NCBI GenBank assembly: GCA_030447045.1
Contig: JAUJMB010000058.1
Location: 1 to 8,670, forward strand
DNA length: 8,670 bases
Reading direction: 5' to 3'
From: Rubrobacteraceae bacterium
GTDB lineage: Bacteria; Actinomycetota; Rubrobacteria; Rubrobacterales; Rubrobacteraceae
Part shown: piece by piece, positions 1 to 5,705 of the stretch
How positions within the stretch are numbered: position 1 is the stretch's first letter
How the letters are laid out: every line of letters begins with the position of its first letter
Notes under the pieces: generated by a model
Database searches by the model: none
What the model saw: the letters and a program-made list of their open reading frames with translations, nothing else
Told to the model about the DNA's origin: nothing
Made by a program: the position numbers and the translations under genes

Positions 1-312
1 TAGTTCGTGATTGCGGACCAGCACGGTGGTCTTCCCTGGTCCCTGGAAGGCGGCCATGCCATCATGTTCACCCGGCACCGGCGCGCCGTTGGACAACGTA
101 GCGTCCTGCCCGGAGATGATGCGGTACTGAAACCCTTTCGGAAGATCTACTAGCCCGCCGGGATCTGGTCCCAGATCCCCGTAGCCCGGCTTCTTCGCCG
201 TTCTTGCCAGTGCTCCTTGGCCGGTCGCCAGGAGCGTCGCCGCCCCGAGTCCGCCAATGGCGAGAAAGGTCCTCCGGCTTATGCGACGGCCATCATTGTA
301 GGTGCCGTCCAA
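1..312 (-). CDS. PhoX/DUF839-family phosphatase, N-terminal part (runs off left edge)
   Basis: The frame translates to 104 residues and is cut by the window edge. The N-terminus carries a textbook Tat signal: ISRRTFL at residues 11-17, then a hydrophobic stretch (18-30) and a likely ALA cleavage site at 34-36. The mature part contains GYGDLGPDPGG (43-53), LPKGFQYRIIS (57-67), GEHDGMAAF (81-89) and VRNHEL (99-104). These match the start of the PhoX/DUF839 family, which are calcium- and iron-dependent alkaline phosphatases exported folded by Tat. The start is TTG at 312, chosen because GGAGG lies five bases upstream. The frame is open further back to a TGA near 435 but has no ATG or GTG there, only another TTG at 357. 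Family assignment is from recognised motifs; substrate and activity are not shown here. A frameshift upstream of the true start cannot be excluded. Confidence 0.8.
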   Translation of the reverse strand, partial: MDGTYNDGRRISRRTFLAIGGLGAATLLATGQGALARTAKKPGYGDLGPDPGGLVDLPKGFQYRIISGQDATLSNGAPVPGEHDGMAAFQGPGKTTVLVRNHEL

Positions 313-365
313 GTTCTCCTCCGTATCCGGGCAGGGGTTAGCGACTTTGAGGGCCAAGTGGAGAG

Positions 366-398
366 GGTCCCGAGATTTATTCGGCCCGGCTTGGGACC
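366..398. repeat. Short inverted repeat between PhoX-like gene and small membrane gene
   Basis: GGTCCC (366-371) and GGGACC (393-398) form a six-base perfect stem around a 21-base loop. The 139-base gap (313-451) between the two minus-strand genes contains little else. No T-run follows on either strand, so a terminator role is weak. It may be chance in GC-rich DNA. Confidence 0.25.
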
Positions 399-451
399 TT
401 GCATCGACGTCAGTAGGCCCAAACGTGGTCCGTTGTCACGCTTCTTGCGAG

Positions 452-697
452 CTAGATTAGACCTTCGGCGAGTACCGCCAACACCCCGACGATCAACGCT
501 CCCCAGAATAAGATGGGCCACGCAGCGCTTCTCTTGTCTTCTGCCCCGGTCAAGATAAGGTACATGGCCACCGCGAACCCCACCTGTGAGAGCATAAACC
601 AGTAGCGGCCGAAGAGCGCGCTCGCGATGGCTGAGATCAGAAAGCATACGAACGCCGCGATCAAGAACGTGCTCGATGAGAAGCGCCGTCGGTCCAC
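452..697 (-). CDS. Small three-helix membrane protein, unknown function
   Basis: Encodes 81 residues starting at GTG 697 and ending in TAG. A purine-rich Shine-Dalgarno stretch (GGGGAGAAG) lies just upstream, supporting this start. After a basic N-terminus (DRRR, residues 2-5) there are three hydrophobic segments at about 11-28, 33-50 and 60-78. The polar loop at about 51-58 (GAEDKRSA) is the only clear hydrophilic connection. This is a plausible small integral membrane protein with the cytoplasmic side set by the positive N-terminus. No catalytic motif or known family is recognised. It lies downstream of the cysteine-rich gene but is separated from it by a strong terminator, so it is probably transcribed on its own. 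It sits in the lower-GC left block. Confidence 0.6.
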   Translation of the reverse strand: MDRRRFSSSTFLIAAFVCFLISAIASALFGRYWFMLSQVGFAVAMYLILTGAEDKRSAAWPILFWGALIVGVLAVLAEGLI

Positions 698-811
698 TTG
701 CGTCTTCTCCCCTCGGTATAGGCCACTGCTCTCGTAGGCTGATGTTACCGGACGCGTTCAGCAATCTTCTATGGTTCGCTGCAGTAAAACGGCGCAATCC
801 GACACTCAAGA

Positions 812-843
812 ACCCCGGGAGCCAGACGTCTGGCTCCCGGGGT
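812..843 (-). terminator. Strong palindromic terminator after cysteine-rich gene
   Basis: Positions 812-843 are a perfect 32-base palindrome (16 + 16, centred between 827 and 828, with GACGTC at the core), so its RNA folds into a very stable hairpin. It starts 31 bases beyond the TGA (875-877) of the minus-strand gene. In that direction the stem is followed by TTCTTGAGTGT, a partial T-tract. Position and shape suit an intrinsic terminator. The symmetry also allows a protein-binding site. Confidence 0.75.
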
Positions 844-874
844 AGCCCTCCGTTACTCACGCTCATTCGGTGCC

Positions 875-1921
875 TCAGCCGCATGGGTTCCTGCAACAGC
901 GCCTGATGCCGATGGGACATCCTACAAGCGCGCACGCCAGGCATGCGCCGCATGCCCACTTCGCCGGGGTCGCGATGCAAGCGGCGCACGTAGCGCCGCA
1001 GCCTACGCAGGTTGAGGCCACGGTGGCAACGCATCCCCATCTCCATCTGCAGCACCCGCACCCGCGTCCAAGAGACTTAGACGAGCTGGCCGCGTCGACA
1101 ACGGCGCTGCGTCGCCTGCCGTTGACGCTTGTGGCCTCTTTCCAGATCTCCTCGCCCGTCTCGTAACCGAAGAGGGTCGCCTCTGAAGTGTAGTTTCCGA
1201 TTGGACGATCGGCCGCATAATGGACGAGAACCTTTCCGTCGGGCGTGCTCCAGGAGACGGCGGTCAAAATCGTGCCGTCCCCGAGCTTGTGGCGAACCGC
1301 GAAGGCATTCTCGTCTGGGAGGCGCCGGCCCTTCCAGATGTTCCGAACGTCGGAGCTTGCCGCAGCCGAACGCAACGCTTCTCGTCGAGTTGCGCCGTGC
1401 AAGCGCTCTTGAGACCGAAAACGTACCCTCTCGAGCGGATGTGTCCATCCCCTGAGTGACGCCTCTTTGGCGAAAGCTTCTGGCCCAGACAAGATAGAAG
1501 CGGCAATCAGGACGCCGCCCACGCCCTTCAAGAAGCCAGCACGCGATAAGCGGCCGGCCAGCTTCGTGGCGATGCCGGTCTCTGGTATGGGCACGGCGTC
1601 GAGTTCACCCAACACCTGCATTACTCGCCATGTCGTGGCAGTCCCAAGGATGCGGGCCATGTGTGCCGCCATCCTCCAGCCGGTCCACGCCTGAACCTTG
1701 CCACCGCCGACCTCAACCAGGGTTGGCGCCCAGGGGGCGTCCTCTCCGAAAAATTCCCTGCGCCAGTGTCCCATCATGGGATCACTCAGGCTGCGGATCT
1801 CCAGCTTGTCGCCGACCGCTTCCTCGATACTTTTCGCCAGACCACTGCACGTCATGCACCCGGCGTCGAAGCCGAGCACCAGCCTGCGTGCGTCGCCGGT
1901 CTGGTTGTTCGTCCCTTCCAC
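875..1921 (-). CDS. CxxC thioredoxin-like protein with Tat-like segment and 15-cysteine C-terminal tail
   Basis: Encodes 348 residues from GTG 1921, with GGAGAGGAG about eight bases upstream. Three parts are visible. Residues 13-100 look like a thioredoxin-fold domain of the DCC/DUF393 kind, with the redox pair C22xxC25 in FDAGCMTC and a later WAPTLVEV (64-71). Residues 120-151 form a hydrophobic helix preceded by LSRAGFLKG, close to a Tat motif but with one arginine replaced, and followed by an AFA signal-peptidase-like site (149-151). Residues 152-280 contain a predicted beta-rich region of unknown type. The last ~60 residues hold 15 cysteines in short-spaced pairs, for example GCGCC (287-291) and ACGACLAC (323-330). 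This pattern resembles halocin-C8-like peptide bacteriocin domains, which is an inference from spacing, not an established match. A self-processed or exported disulfide-rich peptide is one reading; a metal-binding tail is another. It is followed by a strong terminator. Confidence 0.75.
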   Translation of the reverse strand: MEGTNNQTGDARRLVLGFDAGCMTCSGLAKSIEEAVGDKLEIRSLSDPMMGHWRREFFGEDAPWAPTLVEVGGGKVQAWTGWRMAAHMARILGTATTWRVMQVLGELDAVPIPETGIATKLAGRLSRAGFLKGVGGVLIAASILSGPEAFAKEASLRGWTHPLERVRFRSQERLHGATRREALRSAAASSDVRNIWKGRRLPDENAFAVRHKLGDGTILTAVSWSTPDGKVLVHYAADRPIGNYTSEATLFGYETGEEIWKEATSVNGRRRSAVVDAASSSKSLGRGCGCCRWRWGCVATVASTCVGCGATCAACIATPAKWACGACLACALVGCPIGIRRCCRNPCG

Positions 1922-2027
1922 GTCTCCCGCTCCTCTCCGGTGTTCGCCTGTGACGGTACGAACATCGGATGGGGTGGGAGGGAGCTTTAGTGGGTTGGTT
2001 GTTCCTCTGCGGGGTGGGTTTGGGCGG

Positions 2028-2774
2028 CTAGACCGGCTGCTGGGTTGGCCGGATCAGGATCTCGTTGACGCTTACCCGCTCCGGCTGCGTAACGGCGTAG
2101 ACGATGGCGTTGGCTATGTCTTCGGCCTGGAGTATCTCCAGGTTCAACAGGCCGCCCAGGGCCTCCCTGGCATCCTCGTCGGTGATGTGGTCGGTGAGCT
2201 CCGTGGCGACGGCGCCGGGCTCGACGATGGTCACGCGGATGTTGTCCTCGAGCAGCTCCTGGCGTAGGCCTTCGGAGATGGCGCCGACGGCGAACTTGGT
2301 GCCGGCGTAGACGCCGCTGGAGTCGCGGGTCACCTTGCGGCCGGCGACGCTGGAGACGTTGACGAGGTGGCCGCCACCCTGACGCTTCATCGTCTCGATG
2401 GCGGCGTCGGTGGCGTAGAGGAGGCCGAGGACGTTGACGTCGAACATGCGGCGCCACTCGTCGGAGAGGCCCTTGCCGACGGTCGAGAGGAGCATGACGC
2501 CCGCGTTGTTGACGAGGATGTCCACGCGGCCTAACTCTTCCTCGGCTCTCCGGATCAGGCCGTGCGCCTGCGCCTCGTCGGTGACGTCGCACGCCGCCGC
2601 GAGCACCCTGCCGCCGCCCTCCTCTATCCGCCTCGTCAGCTCCGCGAGCCGGTCCTCCCGCCGGGCCGCTACAACCACCGAGGCGCCCTCTGCTGCGAGG
2701 GCTTCGGCCGTCGCCTCGCCGATGCCGCTGGAAGCGCCCGTTACCACAGCTACCTTGCCGTCGAGTTTCGGCAT
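2028..2774 (-). CDS. Short-chain dehydrogenase/reductase (SDR), YdfG-like
   Basis: Encodes 248 residues, the normal length for a classical SDR. It has the cofactor motif TGASSGIG (12-19), NNAG (89-92), the helix asparagine N114, the catalytic serine in VSSVAG (S141/S142), Y156 and K160 (YAGTK) and the PG turn (186-187). The double arginine after the second strand (AARRE, 36-40) suggests NADP(H) rather than NAD(H). These proteins reduce carbonyls or oxidise alcohols in the cytoplasm; the general form is closest to the COG4221/YdfG group (serine and 3-hydroxy-acid dehydrogenases), but the substrate cannot be read from sequence. The ATG at 2774 has GAAAGG seven bases upstream. It is the last gene of a minus-strand operon, 43 bases after the membrane protein gene, and ends in TAG 106 bases before the cysteine-rich gene. 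Confidence 0.92.
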   Translation of the reverse strand: MPKLDGKVAVVTGASSGIGEATAEALAAEGASVVVAARREDRLAELTRRIEEGGGRVLAAACDVTDEAQAHGLIRRAEEELGRVDILVNNAGVMLLSTVGKGLSDEWRRMFDVNVLGLLYATDAAIETMKRQGGGHLVNVSSVAGRKVTRDSSGVYAGTKFAVGAISEGLRQELLEDNIRVTIVEPGAVATELTDHITDEDAREALGGLLNLEILQAEDIANAIVYAVTQPERVSVNEILIRPTQQPV

Positions 2775-2817
2775 ACGTGAACCTTTCTTCGGGTTTGCCT
2801 GGCCGTCCTCCGGACGC

Positions 2818-3786
2818 CTACGCCACCGCGCTCTGCTGTGCTGGTCCCCCGTCTTCGCGGTGCCCGGTGAGGCGGAGGTAGGCGAGGGTCCAGTAGGAGT
2901 GGAAGAACGCGCCGGTGGCGCCGGAGGCGGCGAGGAGGATGGGCAGCAGGATCACGCCGGCCACGATGCCCGTTACGACGGCGGCCGTGGACATCTCCGC
3001 GAAGCCCAGGAGTATGGTCGGGAGGAAGAGGACGAGGCCGACGATGCCGAGCGCCAGCACGACGGCTATGGTGACCCCGATCCCGAGCAGCAAATTTATG
3101 AGCCAGAGGAGCAGGCTCCTGCCGACGTCGCGGCGGAAGATCCCGTACCCGCCGCCGAAGGACGCGAAGATGCCGGCCCGGCGAACCACGATCTCCCTCA
3201 GGGCGTACTGCCCGACGATGGAGAGGGGGATGAAGACCACGATCAGGGCCACGAGGCCGAGGAGTCCCGCCAGCACCGCGACGATCACCCTGGCGGCGAC
3301 GGACTGCGTGGCGGCGAAGGTCACCCCCACCAGCAGCGCGAGGGGCACCCCGATGGCGACGAGCAGCCCGAGCGTTATGAGGAAGTACACGACGTAGTAC
3401 CCGAGCACGCGCCAGACGTTCCCGAGACCGGCCCGCCAGCCCGACCCGAACCGGCGCCCCTCGCCCCGGTCTATGGCGGCCACGTTCTCGGCCAGGGCGC
3501 CCTGCGAGATCAGGGTCAGCGCTATGAACAACAGCACGATCAGGCCGATCGCGACAAAGAGCGCGACGAGCAGTGCCACGTTGTCGAAGAGACCGGGACC
3601 TACCTGCGCCGCGAGGCCCGGGGTGCCCGACTGCTCGGAGCCACCGCCGTCGAAGTTGCCGACCCCGGAAGGGACGTTGCCGCCGAAGCTCGAGCCCACG
3701 CCCCCGGCGAAGAAGCCGAAGAACCAGAGGTACTTGTTGCGCCAGGAGACCCTGAACGCGTCCCTTATGAGGTCGCCGTAGTTCAC
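2818..3786 (-). CDS. Polytopic integral membrane protein, unknown function
   Basis: Encodes 322 residues from GTG 3786, whose last bases overlap the TGA of the upstream ATP-grasp gene (GTGA), implying translational coupling. The frame stays open upstream through the ATP-grasp gene, but that extension is antisense-quality, arginine-rich sequence and is rejected. The N-terminus NYGDLIRDAFRVSWRNKYLW (2-21) is characteristic of a widespread family of multi-helix proteins in Actinobacteria and Chloroflexota. It is followed by WFFGFF and a glycine/serine-rich loop (28-60). Hydrophobic segments lie at about 69-95, 128-157, 167-193, 225-260 (probably two helices) and 266-290. The C-terminus is hydrophilic. 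The fold recalls glycerophosphodiesterase-associated membrane domains, but no catalytic residues are seen. Its coupling to an ATP-grasp gene suggests a joint envelope or transport role, which is inference. Confidence 0.85.
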   Translation of the reverse strand: MNYGDLIRDAFRVSWRNKYLWFFGFFAGGVGSSFGGNVPSGVGNFDGGGSEQSGTPGLAAQVGPGLFDNVALLVALFVAIGLIVLLFIALTLISQGALAENVAAIDRGEGRRFGSGWRAGLGNVWRVLGYYVVYFLITLGLLVAIGVPLALLVGVTFAATQSVAARVIVAVLAGLLGLVALIVVFIPLSIVGQYALREIVVRRAGIFASFGGGYGIFRRDVGRSLLLWLINLLLGIGVTIAVVLALGIVGLVLFLPTILLGFAEMSTAAVVTGIVAGVILLPILLAASGATGAFFHSYWTLAYLRLTGHREDGGPAQQSAVA

Positions 3787-5201
3787 CGCCCGAGCACCCA
3801 GGTATCCTTCATCTTTCCCCCGCTGGAGATGTTGACCACGTGCTTGCCGGGGGCCGCCACCCGGCTCAAAGACCCCGGCACGGCCTCGACCACGCCGGGG
3901 TCCTCGGCGTCCGGCGCCAGCACGAGCACCCTGTAATCCGCGTAGGAGTCGCGCAGGAGGAAATCGTCGCCGGCTTCGCCCGTCTCGCAGAGGACGTGGG
4001 TGGAGAAGTCTATGGTCTCCTGGGCGACGTACTCGGCCGGGTTCTCCTCCACCATCCGGCGGAACTTCTCCACGCCTTCTCTGGTCTCCTCCGGCCCTAT
4101 CATTACCTCCTTGCCGCCGTAGCCGCCCCGGCTCTTGACGACGAGCTCCGCGAAGTGGTCCATGACGTACCGGCGGTCCTCCTCCACCGCGAGCGACCAG
4201 GTGCGGGCGTTCTCTATCAGGGGCTCCTCGCCCAGGTAACGGCGGACCATCTCGGGGACGAAGACGCCTACGCCCTTGTCGTCTATCACCTCGGAGTTCG
4301 GGGCGAAGAGGACGTGGACGTTGCCCGTGAGGTGGCACTCCAGAAGCCCTGGCACCTCGGCATAGAGCGTGTCCTCGTCCACGCGCTCATAGATTACGTC
4401 TATGCGGCGGCCGGTCGGACGGTGGACGAGGAAACCCCCGTCGATCTCCAACTCCTTCGTCTCGGCCAGGATGGCACCCATCTCGTGGGCGTAGATGTGG
4501 TGGTCGAGGTAGAACTGGTCGGCCGGGCCGCTGGAGACGACGGCGAGCGTGGCCTCCGGTCCCTTTGGGGAGGCCGCCCGCAGCGAGTCCCCGAGCCGGG
4601 CGAGCCAGCCGTCGAGGGGGTAGACAGGGAGGCCCGTGTAGGTCTTGGGGAAGAAGATCTCCTCACCCATCCTCCGCCGCCGGGTCATGGCGGCGAGGCC
4701 GACGGGCATCTTGGCGTTCTCTTCTATTACGAGGTACTCCCAGCCGCCGGTCTGGCCCTCTCTCCTGCTCTCGACGGCGACGACGTCGAAGGCGATCTGG
4801 CGCACCGGCACCGGCCCGAAGCGGTTGGGCGTCCCCGTGTCGTAGAGGATGCTGCTCTCGAGTATCTCCTGGGGGACGATCTCCTCCCTGCCCGCCTCCA
4901 GGCGGCGGAGAAACTCGTTTATGGCCCGCAGGCGTTGCTCGAGGCCACTCCGGAGGCGGGTCCAGTCCGAGGCGGGGACGATGCGCGGGATCCAGTCCGT
5001 CGGGTGCGTCTTGTCCCCTTCCAGCACCCCGAAGGCGTGCTGCTCTTCGAGCAGGGCCTCGTGGGCGCGGCGCCGCTTCTCCTGCCACCGCGCGGGGCCC
5101 GTTCCCTCGAGCTCCTCGAAGAGGCCATCGTAGACCGGGCGCGGCCGTCCGTCCGGCCCGAAGACCTCGTTGGTGCCCGGTAGCGCGCGCTCGAACCTCA
5201 C
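3783..5201 (-). CDS. Circularly permuted ATP-grasp protein (COG2308, DUF404/DUF407 type)
   Basis: Encodes 472 residues, full length for the family. These cytoplasmic enzymes are thought to join a carboxylate to an amine using ATP, making peptide-like bonds; exact substrates are mostly unknown. Visible family signatures are IDVIYERVDED (267-277), the run from NSEVIDDKGVGVFVPEMVRR (302-321) into YLGEEPLIEN (322-331), the phosphate-binding VVKSRGGYGGKEVM (354-367), VAQETIDF (392-399) and the C-terminal VPGSLSRVA (441-449) with VNISSGGKMKDTWVL (456-470), which corresponds to the usual VNSSQGGGSKDTWVL. In most genomes such genes sit next to an alpha-E (DUF403) gene and a transglutaminase; neither is in this window. 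Instead it heads an operon with a membrane protein (4-base overlap) and an SDR. The GTG at 5201 has no Shine-Dalgarno sequence and lies nine bases after a TATAAT box, so the mRNA is probably leaderless. Confidence 0.9.
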   Translation of the reverse strand: MRFERALPGTNEVFGPDGRPRPVYDGLFEELEGTGPARWQEKRRRAHEALLEEQHAFGVLEGDKTHPTDWIPRIVPASDWTRLRSGLEQRLRAINEFLRRLEAGREEIVPQEILESSILYDTGTPNRFGPVPVRQIAFDVVAVESRREGQTGGWEYLVIEENAKMPVGLAAMTRRRRMGEEIFFPKTYTGLPVYPLDGWLARLGDSLRAASPKGPEATLAVVSSGPADQFYLDHHIYAHEMGAILAETKELEIDGGFLVHRPTGRRIDVIYERVDEDTLYAEVPGLLECHLTGNVHVLFAPNSEVIDDKGVGVFVPEMVRRYLGEEPLIENARTWSLAVEEDRRYVMDHFAELVVKSRGGYGGKEVMIGPEETREGVEKFRRMVEENPAEYVAQETIDFSTHVLCETGEAGDDFLLRDSYADYRVLVLAPDAEDPGVVEAVPGSLSRVAAPGKHVVNISSGGKMKDTWVLGR

Positions 5202-5210
5202 AAGACGGGG

Positions 5211-5216
5211 ATTATA
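5211..5216 (-). promoter_or_regulatory. -10 box of ATP-grasp operon promoter (leaderless)
   Basis: On the minus strand this reads TATAAT, a perfect -10 hexamer. Nine bases separate it from the GTG start at 5201, so transcription should begin at or within a few bases of the start codon. No good -35 is seen at 17-18 bases; that region falls in a 7-bp inverted repeat. Confidence 0.65.
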
Positions 5217-5218
5217 CT
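5213..5218 (+). promoter_or_regulatory. -10 box of divergent promoter for the 122-residue membrane gene
   Basis: TATACT on the plus strand shares four bases with the opposite-strand TATAAT. A start near 5225 would give a leader of about 50 bases before the TTG at 5277. The -35 is poor. The overlap means the two promoters could compete or share one open complex. Confidence 0.4.
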
Positions 5219-5228
5219 AGTACCCTGG

Positions 5229-5247
5229 CCGGGCACGCTCTGCCCGG
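5229..5247. repeat. Inverted repeat in divergent promoter region
   Basis: CCGGGCA (5229-5235), a five-base loop and TGCCCGG (5241-5247) make a perfect 7-bp stem. It covers the position of the -35 of the ATP-grasp promoter and lies in the leader of the plus-strand gene. It could be an operator or an RNA hairpin; the sequence does not decide between these. Confidence 0.45.
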
Positions 5248-5276
5248 ATGGGCGGAACGCAGGCGACGGGGGGAGC

Positions 5277-5645
5277 TTGACCGACAGCGGGGACAGCAGG
5301 AGGCCGGGCGAGGGCCTCGGGGGGCCGGGCGGTGAGAGGGGAGCCGGCCGCGAGCGGCAGGTAACGCTCCTCGCGGGCAGAGTCTCCTGCCTCGTCGGAC
5401 TGCTATTAGGTATGGGCGGTATCGCCGCCGTCTTGTTCGGGGGTGGCGCCAACATCTCGCCCGGCGCCGTCGGCGCGGCTTTGGGCATCCTGGGCTACTT
5501 TCTCGGCTCCCGCAGGCTCGGCACCGCGACCGTCCTTATCTGCGTCGCGGCCCTCTTCTTTGGCCTCGCCGCCAGCCAGGGCCTCATCCCCGGCGTAGAC
5601 GCCACAGACCGCGGCCTCCCCGCCAACGAGCCGGCGGTCGAGTAG
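5277..5645 (+). CDS. Small membrane protein with disordered N-terminus, unknown function
   Basis: Encodes 122 residues. TTG at 5277 is the only usable start before an internal ATG at codon 46; it is preceded by GGGGGGAG with very short spacing, so the start is uncertain. Residues 1-28 are hydrophilic and rich in glycine, arginine and glutamate. Three hydrophobic segments follow at about 36-57, 62-77 and 82-104, with a charged SRR turn at 78-80. The C-terminal tail is polar and acidic. No known family is recognised. It is divergent from the ATP-grasp operon and shares its promoter region, and is followed after 60 bases by the DnaD-like gene, which has its own promoter. The clean transmembrane pattern supports a real gene rather than a random open frame. 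Confidence 0.6.
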   Translation: MTDSGDSRRPGEGLGGPGGERGAGRERQVTLLAGRVSCLVGLLLGMGGIAAVLFGGGANISPGAVGAALGILGYFLGSRRLGTATVLICVAALFFGLAASQGLIPGVDATDRGLPANEPAVE

Positions 5646-5651
5646 GGGACG

Positions 5652-5667
5652 CGCCGAAAACCCGGCG
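5652..5667 (+). terminator. Weak hairpin after membrane gene
   Basis: CGCCG (5652-5656) and CGGCG (5663-5667) flank AAAACC, forming a 5-bp stem seven bases after the TAG at 5643-5645. There is no T-run and it abuts the next promoter's -35, so it may only attenuate read-through. Confidence 0.3.
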
Positions 5668-5696
5668 TAGCCAGCATGCCGGCAAGCTCCTATACT
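5668..5696 (+). promoter_or_regulatory. Promoter of DnaD-DnaC-annealing operon (leaderless)
   Basis: TAGCCA (5668-5673, four of six matches to TTGACA), a 17-base spacer and TATACT (5691-5696) form a good housekeeping-type promoter. The ATG at 5706 follows the -10 after nine bases, the same distance as for the ATP-grasp GTG, and no properly spaced Shine-Dalgarno sequence exists. This favours a leaderless mRNA and decides the start at 5706 over the ATG at 5676, which lies inside the promoter. Confidence 0.65.
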
Positions 5697-5705
5697 GCGG
5701 GCAGG

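Noticed and set aside
698..811. Promoter for the small membrane gene (TATACC at 720-715, minus strand)
   Set aside because: No convincing -35 exists at a suitable distance and the start would fall next to the ribosome binding site. Too weak to list.
279..1061. 260-residue minus-strand open frame
   Set aside because: It overlaps the small membrane gene and the cysteine-rich gene in other frames, crosses the terminator palindrome and lacks protein-like features.
2434..3936. 500-residue plus-strand open frame
   Set aside because: It is antisense to the SDR, membrane and ATP-grasp genes. Its composition is charged and low-complexity, as expected from the shadow of high-GC coding DNA, and it shows no domain.
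3787..4338. Upstream extension of the membrane protein frame
   Set aside because: It is arginine/glycine-rich nonsense inside the ATP-grasp gene. The GTG at 3786 overlapping the TGA gives a natural start and the family's N-terminal motif.
3840..5183. 447-residue plus-strand open frame
   Set aside because: It is exactly antisense to the ATP-grasp gene, which has clear family motifs. The frame is open only because of GC-rich third positions.
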